Shown here in pieces: positions 25,900 to 34,674 of a stretch of 49,758 nucleotides of DNA. The translations under genes and the position numbers were made by a program. Source of the stretch: Nocardia abscessus NBRC 100374 (GTDB lineage: Bacteria; Actinomycetota; Actinomycetes; Mycobacteriales; Mycobacteriaceae). Positions within the stretch are counted from its first letter, which is position 1. Each line of letters starts with the position of its first letter. The stretch is from assembly GCF_000308455.1 (NCBI RefSeq), contig NZ_BAFP01000264.1:1-49758 (forward strand), in the 5' to 3' direction. The notes beneath the pieces were generated by a model. The model saw only the letters and a program-made list of their open reading frames with translations. It was not told the origin of the DNA and did no database searches.

Positions 25900-28247
25900 G
25901 CGGGACCCTTTCCGGCGGCGCGCGCCTCGTCCAGCAGTGCCACGATGGTGGCCGGGGAGAGGGGCAGTTTCGAGATCTCCACCCCGAACGGCGCGAGCGC
26001 GTCGATGACGGCGTTGAGCACGGCAGGGGTGGCCCCGATGGCCCCGCCCTCGCCGACGCCCTTGAAATTGCCGGGTCCCGGGCTCGGGGTATCGATGTGC
26101 CCCACCTCGATCGTTGGCGCTTCGGTCGCCGTGGGAAGCAGATAGTCCAAGAAGGTGGTCGCCACCGGATTGCCGCTCTCGTCGTAGGCGAGATGCTCGT
26201 AGAGCGCGCCGCCGATGCCCTGCACGGTGCCGCCGTAGATCTGGCCCTCGACGACGTTGGGATTGATCATCGGACCGCAGTCCTCGCTGACGATGTAGCG
26301 CAGCAACTTCACCTCCCCGGTGTCGATGTCGACCTCACAGGTGCACACGTGGGTGGCGTTGGCCCAGATCGCCAGCTGCGGGGTCTTGTACCGTCCGCTG
26401 GCCTCCAGCCCGGGCGATACCCCGGGCGGCAGCGAGTCGGCCTGGAAGTACGCGATCTCGGCGATCTCGGCCAGTGACAGCACCTTGTCCGGCGCCCCGC
26501 GGACGGTGGCCCGGCTGCGGCTGAACTCGATGTCCTCGGGGCTCGCGCCCAGCCGGTGGGCGGCGATGGCCAGGATACGTTCCCGCAGGATCGACGCCGT
26601 CCGGTCGATCGCTCCCGCGGTCATCGAGCCGGACCGGCTGCCGCCGGTGCCACCGCCGAACGGCGTGATCGCGGTGTCTCCCTGGATGGTTCGCACATCG
26701 GCCAGCTCGACGCCCAGCGCGTCGGCGGTCAGCTGGACGACCGTGGTCTCCAGACTGTTGCCCGCCGAGCCGCCCGCGACGTAGACGTTCACCTTGCCGG
26801 ACGGCTCGATGCGGATGGTGGCGCCCTCGGTGCTCAGGAACGGGCTGCCGCCGGTGGTCGGCTCCACGTAGGTGCAGGTGCCTACGCCGAGGTAGCGGCC
26901 ATCGGCGCGAGCTTCGCGCTGCTGCTTGCGGAAGCCCTCGTAGTCCAGCAACTCGACCGCCTGCTCCAAGGTCTCCAGCGGCGAAATGTTGTCGAAGGTC
27001 ATGCCGTTCGGGTTCGCCCAGGGCAACTCGTCGCGGCGCAGCATGTTCCGCCTGCGCAGCTCGATCGGATCGATGCCGATCTGCCGGGCGGCGTGGTCGA
27101 GCAGGATTTCGCGGGCCACCGATTCGAACTGCCACGGCCCTCGGTAGGCCAGGCGGCCGACGGTGTTGGAGTACAGGAATTTCGCGGTGAAGGAGGCGTC
27201 GGTGATCCGGTACGGTCCGGGGAACAGCAGCCCGACCACGACGCCGCCGGTGAGCGGCGACGGCGTCGGATAGGCGCCCACGTTCTGCACGTGGTCGATG
27301 GCGGCGGCGAGGATGGTGCCTTCGGCGTCGAACGCCATCCGGACATCGGCGTGCTCGTGGCGCGACATGCCCGCGGCCATCAGGTTCTCTTGCCGGTCCT
27401 CGATCCACTTCACCGTTGTGCCGAGTTTGCGGGCGGCCAGCAGGATGCAAGCGTCCTCGCGCAGCGGGACCTGCTTGAGGCCGAATCCGCCGCCGGTGTC
27501 ACGGGCGATGACACGCACCTGATGCTCGTCGATGCCGAGCAGCCGGGCACAGAATCCGCGCACTTCGTGCGGTGACTGGGTGGAACTCCAGATCGTCATC
27601 TCCGCCGTCGGCGCCGACCAGTCCGCGACGATCCCGCGGGTCTCCAGCGGGACCGGCAGATACGCCTGCTGAAAGATCGTCTGCCGCACCACGTGCGCGG
27701 CCGAATCGAACAGCGGCGCCAGATCGGCGGCTGGGCGCCCGCCCATCTCGCCCGCGGAGTTCCCCGCGAATCCGGCGTGCACCAGGTTCGGCGAGTCCGC
27801 CGCGGTGACGTAGTCGACCACCGGTTCCAGTGGCTCGTAATCGATGACCACCAGTTCGGCGGCGTCCTCGGCCACGTACCGGTCGACCGCGATCACCAAG
27901 GCCACCGGGTCGCCGACGAAGCGGACCTCCTCCTCGGCCAGCGGCGGCCGGGGCACCGGCGGGAAGCCGACGATGTCGAGCGCGTAGGAGATCTCGTGCA
28001 CGCCGGAATTGAGGTCCGCGGCGGTGTAGACGGCGAGCACGCCGTCCAGTTCCAGCGCACCGGAGACATCGATCGCACCGATCGCCGCGCGGGCGAGTGG
28101 GCTGCGGACGAAGCACGCGTGGGCCATGCCGGGGCGGGTCACGTCGTCGACGAAGGTTCCCGCGCCGGTCACCAAGCGCGCGTCCTCGATCCGTGGCACC
28201 CGGGTGCCGACGACGCCGGTCGTGGTGGTGGGTTCGGTCTGGGTCAT
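25896..28247 (-). CDS. Molybdenum hydroxylase large subunit (CoxL/xanthine oxidase family, non-CO type)
   Basis: 783 residues binding the molybdopterin-cytosine cofactor. GGGFGLKQ (about 252-259) and the catalytic glutamate in GVGEGGAIG (about E733) are present. The active-site loop reads AYRGPW (367-372), not the AYxCSFR of true CO dehydrogenase and not the AYRGAGR of form II enzymes. It is therefore predicted to hydroxylate an organic substrate with water as the oxygen source, not to oxidise CO. It is the first gene of the LMS-G operon and diverges from the XdhC-type maturase, sharing a control region that has a perfect operator-like palindrome. Confidence 0.92.
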   Translation of the reverse strand: MTQTEPTTTTGVVGTRVPRIEDARLVTGAGTFVDDVTRPGMAHACFVRSPLARAAIGAIDVSGALELDGVLAVYTAADLNSGVHEISYALDIVGFPPVPRPPLAEEEVRFVGDPVALVIAVDRYVAEDAAELVVIDYEPLEPVVDYVTAADSPNLVHAGFAGNSAGEMGGRPAADLAPLFDSAAHVVRQTIFQQAYLPVPLETRGIVADWSAPTAEMTIWSSTQSPHEVRGFCARLLGIDEHQVRVIARDTGGGFGLKQVPLREDACILLAARKLGTTVKWIEDRQENLMAAGMSRHEHADVRMAFDAEGTILAAAIDHVQNVGAYPTPSPLTGGVVVGLLFPGPYRITDASFTAKFLYSNTVGRLAYRGPWQFESVAREILLDHAARQIGIDPIELRRRNMLRRDELPWANPNGMTFDNISPLETLEQAVELLDYEGFRKQQREARADGRYLGVGTCTYVEPTTGGSPFLSTEGATIRIEPSGKVNVYVAGGSAGNSLETTVVQLTADALGVELADVRTIQGDTAITPFGGGTGGSRSGSMTAGAIDRTASILRERILAIAAHRLGASPEDIEFSRSRATVRGAPDKVLSLAEIAEIAYFQADSLPPGVSPGLEASGRYKTPQLAIWANATHVCTCEVDIDTGEVKLLRYIVSEDCGPMINPNVVEGQIYGGTVQGIGGALYEHLAYDESGNPVATTFLDYLLPTATEAPTIEVGHIDTPSPGPGNFKGVGEGGAIGATPAVLNAVIDALAPFGVEISKLPLSPATIVALLDEARAAGKGPA

Positions 28248-28627
28248 CGGTGCGCTCGCAGAGAGTGCGGGCCGGACTGGCCGTTGGGCGACCTGGTCGA
28301 TGTCATCCGGTTGATCCTCCGTTCACCTCGGGCGCCCGCAGGCATGCCCGCGTGGTGGTCGTTGCCTTCGACTCGGCCGACCTTCGTGGCCGACGGCCGG
28401 GAGTCGGATCGGCCCGTGTGCCGGGGCGCCGGCCGGTTGCCGCTCGCGAATGCTGAGCACGTGTTTAGCATCGAGATTCGCACGCTGTCAATTCCGCCTA
28501 TGTCGAAAATGAGTATGACGCTAGTATTGAACGAGAATAGCATTCTCGTCGCTGGGTCAGGTGCAAACGCCGGGAGCGTCGGGAAGGGCCTCAGAGGGGC
28601 CCAGAACGATCGCCGAGAGGGTTCATC
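28248..28627. other. Divergent control region between Mo-hydroxylase and XdhC genes
   Basis: 380 bases without a credible gene. The half nearer xdhC is AT-richer than the surroundings (about 28470-28555) and contains the operator-like palindrome at 28531. The half nearer the large-subunit gene is GC-rich and shows nothing I recognise. Confidence 0.7.
28531..28549. promoter_or_regulatory. Perfect operator-like palindrome, Mo-hydroxylase/XdhC promoter region
   Basis: ACGAGAAT-AGC-ATTCTCGT has perfect eight-base arms around three bases. Its core 28533-28547 matches GAGAATGGCATTCTC at 14 of 15 positions. It lies 79 bases before the xdhC start and about 285 bases before the large-subunit start. 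Confidence 0.6.
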
Positions 28628-29719
28628 ATGCGAGAACTCGCCGCGCATCTGTTGCGCTGGCATGCCGCGAACACCGTCTACGTGCTCGCCACTGTCGTGC
28701 GCGTGACCGGCAGCGCACCCCGGCCGGCCGGGGCGACCATGGCGGTGGACGGATCGGGGAATGTCCGCGGCAGCCTGTCGGGCGGGTGCGTGGAGGGCGC
28801 GGTCTACGAGCTGTGCCTGGAGGTGCTCGAATCCGGCGAGCCCGTCCGCCGGACGTTCGGCTACAGCGACGCCGACGCCTTCGCTGTCGGTTTGACCTGC
28901 GGTGGAGAACTGGAGATCTTCGTGCATCGCATCACGCCCGCGGAGTATCCGGCCGTCGAGGCCGCGCTCGATCCGAGCGGTCCGATGACGTTCGTCCGCG
29001 ACCTGGCCTCCGGTGCGGTGGTCGCGCTCGGGCCCGAGACCGCCACCGGCGCGGATTTCGATCGCGCGGTGGTGCGGCAGGCGCGCGCGATGCTCGACAC
29101 CGGCGTGACCGGTGTTCGCGTCGTGGGCTGCGCGGACCGGGAGCGCACGGTGTTCGTCGAGTCCTTCGCGCCCGCGCCGCGCATGCTGATCTTCGGCGCC
29201 ACCGATTTCTCCTCCGCCCTGTGCAGTGTCGGCCGGTTGCTGGGGTACCGCGTCACCGTCTGCGAGGCCCGCCCGGCCTTCGCCGACCATGCCCGGATGC
29301 CGGACGCCGAGGAGGTGGTCCGGGACTGGCCGGACCGATACCTGCGGCGCACGCCCGTCGACGCCCGGACGGTGATCTGCGTCCTGACCCACGATCCCAA
29401 GTTCGACATCCCGGTCCTCACCGAAGCGCTGCGCCTGCCCGTGGCCTACGTGGGCGCGATGGGGTCACGCCGGGCCGACCGCGAACGCCGGATCCGGTTG
29501 CGCGCCGCCGGACTCACCGAGGCGGAACTGGGGCGGCTGCACTCGCCGATCGGCTTGGAACTGGGCGGTCAGACACCGGAGGAAACAGCCGTGGCGATCG
29601 GAGCCGAGATCGTCGCCGTCCGGCGCGGCGGCTCCGCGCGGCCGCTGTTCACGACCGACCGGCCCATTCATCCCGGCGGCGAAGTGCGAGTCGCGACGGG
29701 GCGCGCCGTGGGGATATAG
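28628..29719 (+). CDS. XdhC/CoxI family maturation protein
   Basis: 363 residues. The N-terminal XdhC/CoxI domain (about 10-80: VRVTGSAPRPAGATMAVDGSGNVRGSLSGGCVEGAV) and the C-terminal Rossmann-like XdhC domain (about 180-340: MLIFGATDFSSAL, YVGAMGSRR, IGLELGGQTPEETAVAI) are both complete. XdhC-type chaperones bind the molybdenum cofactor, help its sulfuration and insert it into hydroxylases. The divergent hydroxylase operon is the obvious client. ATG at 28628; GAGAGGG lies upstream. Confidence 0.92.
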   Translation: MRELAAHLLRWHAANTVYVLATVVRVTGSAPRPAGATMAVDGSGNVRGSLSGGCVEGAVYELCLEVLESGEPVRRTFGYSDADAFAVGLTCGGELEIFVHRITPAEYPAVEAALDPSGPMTFVRDLASGAVVALGPETATGADFDRAVVRQARAMLDTGVTGVRVVGCADRERTVFVESFAPAPRMLIFGATDFSSALCSVGRLLGYRVTVCEARPAFADHARMPDAEEVVRDWPDRYLRRTPVDARTVICVLTHDPKFDIPVLTEALRLPVAYVGAMGSRRADRERRIRLRAAGLTEAELGRLHSPIGLELGGQTPEETAVAIGAEIVAVRRGGSARPLFTTDRPIHPGGEVRVATGRAVGI

Positions 29720-29736
29720 CGCCACGGAGTGGTCGT

Positions 29737-30570
29737 TCAGTCCAGAAACAAGTCCGGCGTGGGTTTCTCGCCGCCGCCGTACCCGGACAGATCATCGATC
29801 CCGGCGTAGAGCGACAACGCGTCCGCGTCGATGAAGCAGTTGGCCGTGACCTCTTTCGCGGGCCGGGTCATGATCGCGAGGGCGGCGTCGGCCATGATCC
29901 GCGGACTGCGGGCGGAGGCGAGCTGCCGCTCGCCGTCGGCCAGGTTGGCGACCGCCGAGGTGGCGATATAGGTCTGCGGCCACAGGCAGTTGAAACCGAT
30001 TCCGGCGTCGGCGAATTCGGCCGCCCAGCCCTGGGACAGCAGGGTCATCCCGTACTTGGCGAGGGTGTAGGCCGGGTGGGCGCCGAGCCAGCGGGGGTTC
30101 AGATTCACCGGCGGCGCGATGGTCAGCACGTGCGGGTTGGCCGAGTCGCGCAGGTGCGGCAGGCAGGCCTGGGTCAGCAGGAACATGCCGCGGATGTTGA
30201 TGTCCTGCATCAGGTCGAACTTCTTGACCGACAATCGCTCGGTCGGTTCGGTGGCGATCGCGCTGGCGTTGTGCACGCAGACATCGATGCCGCCGAACCG
30301 CTGCACGGCGGTCTCGACCACGCGCCGTACGTCCGCTTCGTTGCGCACGTCCCCGACCACGGCGGCGGCTCGCCCGCCCGCGGCTTCCACTTCGGCGGCC
30401 GCGGTGTGGACGGTGCCGGGCAGGCGGGGGTGCGGTTCGGCGGTCTTGGCCAGCAGCACCACGTTGGCGCCCGCTTCGGCGGCGGCGAGGGCGATCGCCA
30501 ATCCGATGCCGCGGCTCGCTCCGGACACCACCACGGTGCGATCGGTCAGCTGTCGGTCCTGGTCGGACAT
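29737..30570 (-). CDS. Short-chain dehydrogenase/reductase, HSDL2/AtuG type, catalytic Ser replaced
   Basis: 277 residues with VVVSGASRGIGLAIA (NADP-binding, about 13-27) and the active-site YTLAK (Y168, K172). The pattern APPVNLNPRW...AYTLAKYGM and FNCLWPQTYIATSAV matches the HSDL2 / citronellal-dehydrogenase branch of SDRs. The position that is normally the catalytic serine in this branch (SPPxNxxP) is Ala152, read directly from DNA. The ATG at 30570 follows GAGGAGAACC; the open frame beyond it runs into the divergent promoter. It is convergent with xdhC and divergent from the mutase. Confidence 0.87.
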   Translation of the reverse strand: MSDQDRQLTDRTVVVSGASRGIGLAIALAAAEAGANVVLLAKTAEPHPRLPGTVHTAAAEVEAAGGRAAAVVGDVRNEADVRRVVETAVQRFGGIDVCVHNASAIATEPTERLSVKKFDLMQDINIRGMFLLTQACLPHLRDSANPHVLTIAPPVNLNPRWLGAHPAYTLAKYGMTLLSQGWAAEFADAGIGFNCLWPQTYIATSAVANLADGERQLASARSPRIMADAALAIMTRPAKEVTANCFIDADALSLYAGIDDLSGYGGGEKPTPDLFLD

Positions 30571-30620
30571 GGTTCTCCTCGGTCGTCGCGCGCGGTTCGG
30601 CCGGCTCCTGCCACCTGAAT

Positions 30621-30635
30621 GGTATTGGCATTCTC
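30621..30635. promoter_or_regulatory. Operator-like element between SDR and mutase genes
   Basis: GGTATTGGCATTCTC matches the shared element at 12 of 15 positions, with the right half TGGCATTCTC intact. It lies 51 bases before the SDR start and 27 before the mutase start, in the 91-base divergent gap. Confidence 0.5.
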
Positions 30636-30661
30636 CTTTTTCGCAAGTACCGTATTCAACG

Positions 30662-32239
30662 ATGAACAACCAAGTGCAGACCTCGTCCGGCATCCCGCTG
30701 GAGGCGAGCTACGGACCGGACGCGCGGCGCGGTGACCCACCCGCACCGGGCGCCTACCCCTTCACCCGCGGCAACTTCGCCACCGGTTACCGGGGCCGGT
30801 TGTGGACGTTCCGGCAGTACTCCGGCTTCGGTACCGCCGAGGAGTCCAACCGCCGTTACCGCTACCTGCTGGAACAGGGCGGTACCGGCCTCTCGGTCGC
30901 GCTCGATCTGCCCACCCAGTGCGGATACGACCCCGACGACCCGGAAGTGAGCGAGGAGGTGGGCCGGGTCGGTGTCGCGGTGGACACCCTCGCCGACGCC
31001 GAGGTCCTCTTCGACGGCATCCCGCTGGACCGGATCAGCACCAGCTTCACCATCAACGGCACCGCCGCGATCCTGCTGGCCTTCTACGTGGCCGCCGCGG
31101 AGAAGAAGGGCGTGCCGCGCGCGAAGCTCACCGGCACGATCCAGAACGACATCCTCAAGGAGTACGCCTCGCGCGGCACCTGGATCTGGCCGCCGGAGCC
31201 GTCGCTGCGCCTGATCGCCGACACCATCGAGTTCTGCGCGGCCGAGGTGCCGCGATTCAACGCGATCTCGGTGGCGGGTGCGCACTTTCGCGACGCCGGG
31301 GCGAATGCCGTGCAGGAGATGGCCTTCACGCTGGCCGACGGCGTCACATACTGCGACACCGTGATCGAGCGCGGCCGGATGACGATCGATCAGTTCGCCC
31401 CGCAGATCTCGTTCTTCTTCTACACGCACGGCGACTTCTTCGAGGAGATCGCGAAATACCGGGCCGGACGCCGCCGCTGGGCCACCATCGTGCGCGAGCG
31501 GTACGGCGCGAGCACCGACAAGGCGTCGATGTTCCGCTTCGGCTGTGTGGCCGGCGGCGCCTCGCTCTACGCGCCGCAGGCGCAGAACAACCTGGTGCGC
31601 GTCGCCTACGAGGCGCTGGCCTCGGTGCTCGGCGGCGTGCAGTCGATGTTCACCGCCGCGTGGGACGAGCCGTTCGCGCTGCCCAGCGAGGAATCCGCCA
31701 CGCTGGCGCTGCGCACCCAGCAGGTGCTCGCCTACGAGACCGGGGTGACCCGGGTGGCCGACCCGCTGGGCGGCTCCTACTTCGTCGAGGCGCTCACCGA
31801 CGCCACCGAGGCCAGGATCGTCGAGATCATGCACGATCTGGAGCAGCACGGCGGCATGGTGCGCTGCATCGAGGACGGTTACCTGCAGGGCCTGATCGCC
31901 GACGAGGCTTACCGGTTGCACCAGGCGGTGGAGTCGGGCGAACACCCGGTGGTCGGAGTGAACACATTCGTCTCCGACGAGCCCGCCCCGGACATCGGCA
32001 CCTACGAACTCGACGCCGACGGGCGCGAACGCCAGTTGAAGCGACTGGCGCGTGTGCGGTCCGAGCGCGACGCCGCGACCGTCCGCGACAGCCTCGCAGC
32101 CCTGTCGCGCGCCGCGGAAGGAGACGAGAACCTCATGCACCGCCTCATCGATTGCGCCAACGCCTACTGCACGGTCGGCGAGATGACCGCCGCGCTGAAG
32201 TCGGTGTGGGGCGAGTTCCAGCAGCCGGTGGTCTTCTGA
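30662..32239 (+). CDS. B12-dependent acyl-CoA mutase, large subunit (methylmalonyl-CoA mutase family)
   Basis: 525 residues forming the substrate-binding TIM-barrel chain of a two-chain mutase; the B12 domain is the next gene. The family segments are clear: WTFRQYSGFGTAEESN (Y53), SVALDLPTQCGYD, GTIQNDILKEYASRGTW (R171), FAPQISFFF and VADPLGGSYF. The arginine at R171 matches the residue that binds the substrate carboxylate in methylmalonyl-CoA mutase, where isobutyryl-type mutases have Gln. Other pocket residues differ: Ala207 for Tyr243, Gly294 for His328, Val296 for Gln330, Ala332 for Asn366 (Propionibacterium numbering, from memory). A novel carboxy-acyl-CoA substrate is therefore likely. 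No clear Shine-Dalgarno precedes the ATG, so a leaderless message is possible. Confidence 0.9.
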   Translation: MNNQVQTSSGIPLEASYGPDARRGDPPAPGAYPFTRGNFATGYRGRLWTFRQYSGFGTAEESNRRYRYLLEQGGTGLSVALDLPTQCGYDPDDPEVSEEVGRVGVAVDTLADAEVLFDGIPLDRISTSFTINGTAAILLAFYVAAAEKKGVPRAKLTGTIQNDILKEYASRGTWIWPPEPSLRLIADTIEFCAAEVPRFNAISVAGAHFRDAGANAVQEMAFTLADGVTYCDTVIERGRMTIDQFAPQISFFFYTHGDFFEEIAKYRAGRRRWATIVRERYGASTDKASMFRFGCVAGGASLYAPQAQNNLVRVAYEALASVLGGVQSMFTAAWDEPFALPSEESATLALRTQQVLAYETGVTRVADPLGGSYFVEALTDATEARIVEIMHDLEQHGGMVRCIEDGYLQGLIADEAYRLHQAVESGEHPVVGVNTFVSDEPAPDIGTYELDADGRERQLKRLARVRSERDAATVRDSLAALSRAAEGDENLMHRLIDCANAYCTVGEMTAALKSVWGEFQQPVVF

Positions 32240-32637
32240 TGCCCGCCCGCGTACTGGTCGCCAAACCCGGCCTGGACGGGCACGACCGCGGCGCCAAGAT
32301 CGTCGCCCGCACGCTGCGCGACGCCGGGTTCGAGGTCATCTACACCGGGATCCGGCAGCGTATCGAGGACATCGTCGCCATCGCGCTGCAAGAGGACGTG
32401 GCCGTCGTCGGCCTGAGCATCCTCTCCGGCGCGCACGTCGCGCTCACCACGCGGGTGGTGGACGCGCTGCGCGCCGCCGACGCGGGCGACATCGCGGTCG
32501 TCGTCGGTGGCACCATCCCGCAGGCGGACGTGCCGCGGCTGCTGGAAGCCGGTGCGGCCGCGGTGTTTCCGACGAGCACTCCGCTGGAGACGCTCGTCAC
32601 CGAGATCCGCGCGTTGACCGGGCACCCGGCGCCATGA
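32239..32637 (+). CDS. Acyl-CoA mutase small subunit, cobalamin-binding
   Basis: 132 residues of the B12-binding domain. The signature DGHDRG (residues 14-19) supplies the histidine that coordinates cobalt, followed by the expected SILSGAH and GGTIPQAD elements. The ATG overlaps the large-subunit stop by one base, so the two chains should be made together. A MeaB-type GTPase that repairs such mutases is encoded at the end of the window. Confidence 0.94.
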   Translation: MPARVLVAKPGLDGHDRGAKIVARTLRDAGFEVIYTGIRQRIEDIVAIALQEDVAVVGLSILSGAHVALTTRVVDALRAADAGDIAVVVGGTIPQADVPRLLEAGAAAVFPTSTPLETLVTEIRALTGHPAP

Positions 32638-32674
32638 CCGGCCGCGGGCCGAATCGACACAGCTTGGAGGAATC

Positions 32675-33631
32675 GTGCGCATCGGAGTGATGATCGGGCC
32701 GGAGAAAGGGGACTCCGGGCGCAAGCTCGAACGGATGCTGCGCGACATCGAGTGGGCCGAGTCCGCGGGAATGGACACGGCGTGGATCCCGCAGATCCCC
32801 ACCGATTTCGACGCGCTGATCACGATCGCCGCGATGGGGCTGCGCACCTCGCGGATCGAGCTGGGCACCGCGGTCGTGCCCCTGCAAGCACAGCATCCGA
32901 TCGCTTTGGCGCGGCAGGCGCTCTCGGCGCACGCCGCGGCCGGGGGCAGGCTGGCGCTGGGGGTCGGGCCGTCGCATCACTGGATCGTGCGGGACATGCT
33001 CGGCCTGCCCTACGACAAACCGGCCGCCTACACGCGCGACTATCTCGAGGTGCTGAACGCGGGACTGCGCGGACCGGGTGCGGTGGACGTGGAGAACGCG
33101 ACGTTCACCGTGCACAATCCGCTCGATCTCGGACCGGTGGCCCCGGTGCCGGTGCTGATCGCCGCCCTGGGACCGGTGATGCTGCGCATCGCGGGAGAGC
33201 AGGCCGACGGCACCGTGCTCTGGATGGCCGACGAGCGCGCGATCGCCGACCACGTCGTGCCGAAGATCGCCAAAGCGGCGGCCGACGCGGGCCGGCCCGC
33301 TCCGCGTGTGGTCGCCGGGTTGCCGGTGTGCCTGTGCGAGCCCGGCCGAGTGGACGAGGCGCGCGAGCGGGCCAATCGGATTCTGGGCGAGGCGGAGATC
33401 TCGCCGAACTATCAACGACTGCTGGACCAGGGCGACGCCCGTGACATCGGCGATCTGTGCCTGGCCGGCGACGAGGCGCAGATCGCGGCCGGGCTGCGTC
33501 GCTACGCGGAGGCGGGCGCCACGGACATCTCGGTGCGCCTGCTGCCGATCGGGGAGACCCTCGACGAACTGGTGGCGTCCAAGCGCCGCACCCGGGCGAT
33601 GATCGCCGAGCTGGCCAGGGAGTTGCGGTGA
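32675..33631 (+). CDS. LLM-class F420-dependent oxidoreductase
   Basis: 318 residues of the luciferase-like TIM barrel. The N-terminal MRIGVMIGPEKG, the LGTAVVPLQAQHPIALARQ strand and GGRLALGVGPSHHWIV are typical of the F420-dependent group abundant in Nocardia and mycobacteria. The GTG start has GGAGG seven bases upstream. It lies between the mutase and a CoA-transferase gene and overlaps the latter by four bases, so it probably acts on the same intermediates, for example reducing or oxidising a C=C or alcohol. FMN use cannot be excluded. Confidence 0.88.
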   Translation: MRIGVMIGPEKGDSGRKLERMLRDIEWAESAGMDTAWIPQIPTDFDALITIAAMGLRTSRIELGTAVVPLQAQHPIALARQALSAHAAAGGRLALGVGPSHHWIVRDMLGLPYDKPAAYTRDYLEVLNAGLRGPGAVDVENATFTVHNPLDLGPVAPVPVLIAALGPVMLRIAGEQADGTVLWMADERAIADHVVPKIAKAAADAGRPAPRVVAGLPVCLCEPGRVDEARERANRILGEAEISPNYQRLLDQGDARDIGDLCLAGDEAQIAAGLRRYAEAGATDISVRLLPIGETLDELVASKRRTRAMIAELARELR

Positions 33632-34674
33632 GTCCTACGGGCTCCGGGCCGCTGGCCGGAATCCGGATCCTGGAGGTCGGCACCATGCTGGCCGGTCCGT
33701 ACGCCACCATGATGCTCGCCGACCTGGGCGCGGAGGTCACCAAACTGGAACCGGCGGGCGGCGACATCTCCCGTCAGGTGAGCGACAGCTACTTCGCGAG
33801 CCTGAACCGCGGCAAACGCAGTATCCGCGTCGAATTGGGCAGCGAGCACGGCCGGGCGCGACTCGGCGAACTCGTCGCTGGATCGCACGCGCTGCTGGTG
33901 AACCTCAAACCATCGGCGATCCGGCGGCTCGGTCTCACCTACGACGCGCTGCGCCGGTGGAACGAGAAGATCGTGTGTGTCGCGATCACCGGCTACGGCC
34001 TGTACGGCGGGGACGATCCGGCCTTCGACTACGTGATCCAGGCGGCGGCCGGGATCGCCGCTCTCACCGGTGATCCCGCGGGTCCGCCGACGCTGCCGGG
34101 ATACTCCTCGGCGGACAACTCGACCGGCCTGACGGCCGCGCTGGGACTGTTGGCCCAGATCGTCTCCGGTCGTGGCGGCCAGATCGACGTGTCGCTGTAC
34201 GAGGTCATGCTCTCGCAACTGAACTATCACGCGGCCGCCTACCTCAACGAGGGGAAGCGGCCGCAGCGCCGCCCGTTCGGGGCGCACTCATATTACGTTC
34301 CCGCGCAGATCTTCCCGACCGCCGACGGCTATCTCGCGCTGTTCGTGACCCACGACGGCTTCTGGAAGACCTTCGCCGCGGAGGCGGGTGTCGACGGGTT
34401 CGAGCTGATGGCCGACCGGGTCGCCCGTCGCGTGGACGTGCTGGCGGCGGTGACCGCCGCCCTCGCGGCCGACACCGCGACCGGATGGGAAGCGCGGCTG
34501 TGCCCGCTCGGAATTCCCGCCGCCGCGGTCCGTGACCTGCCGGAGGCGCTGGAGGCAAGCCCGGAGGCCGTGGTGACGGCGGGGGAGTTCCGGCTCGTCG
34601 GCAGCCCGATCCGGATCGCGGGCTATGAGCCGAAGTACGCGCCGCCGCCTCGGCTGGGCCAGCACGGGGGCTGA
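33628..34674 (+). CDS. CaiB/BaiF family CoA-transferase
   Basis: 348 residues, single-domain class III CoA-transferase or alpha-methylacyl-CoA racemase relative. It begins with LAGIRILEVGTMLAGPYATMMLADLGAEVTKLE and keeps the catalytic aspartate in GGQIDVSLYE (about residue 189). The true start is the GTG at 33628, which overlaps the LLM stop; the longer frame upstream is the shadow of that gene. It ends the mutase operon. Together with the fused protein at 4984-7452 it gives the window three CaiB-type domains. Confidence 0.9.
   Translation: MSPTGSGPLAGIRILEVGTMLAGPYATMMLADLGAEVTKLEPAGGDISRQVSDSYFASLNRGKRSIRVELGSEHGRARLGELVAGSHALLVNLKPSAIRRLGLTYDALRRWNEKIVCVAITGYGLYGGDDPAFDYVIQAAAGIAALTGDPAGPPTLPGYSSADNSTGLTAALGLLAQIVSGRGGQIDVSLYEVMLSQLNYHAAAYLNEGKRPQRRPFGAHSYYVPAQIFPTADGYLALFVTHDGFWKTFAAEAGVDGFELMADRVARRVDVLAAVTAALAADTATGWEARLCPLGIPAAAVRDLPEALEASPEAVVTAGEFRLVGSPIRIAGYEPKYAPPPRLGQHGG

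Noticed and set aside
25896..28247. Aerobic carbon monoxide dehydrogenase
   Set aside because: The large-subunit loop AYRGPW lacks the Cys of the CO-oxidising Mo-Cu site, so CO oxidation is not supported.
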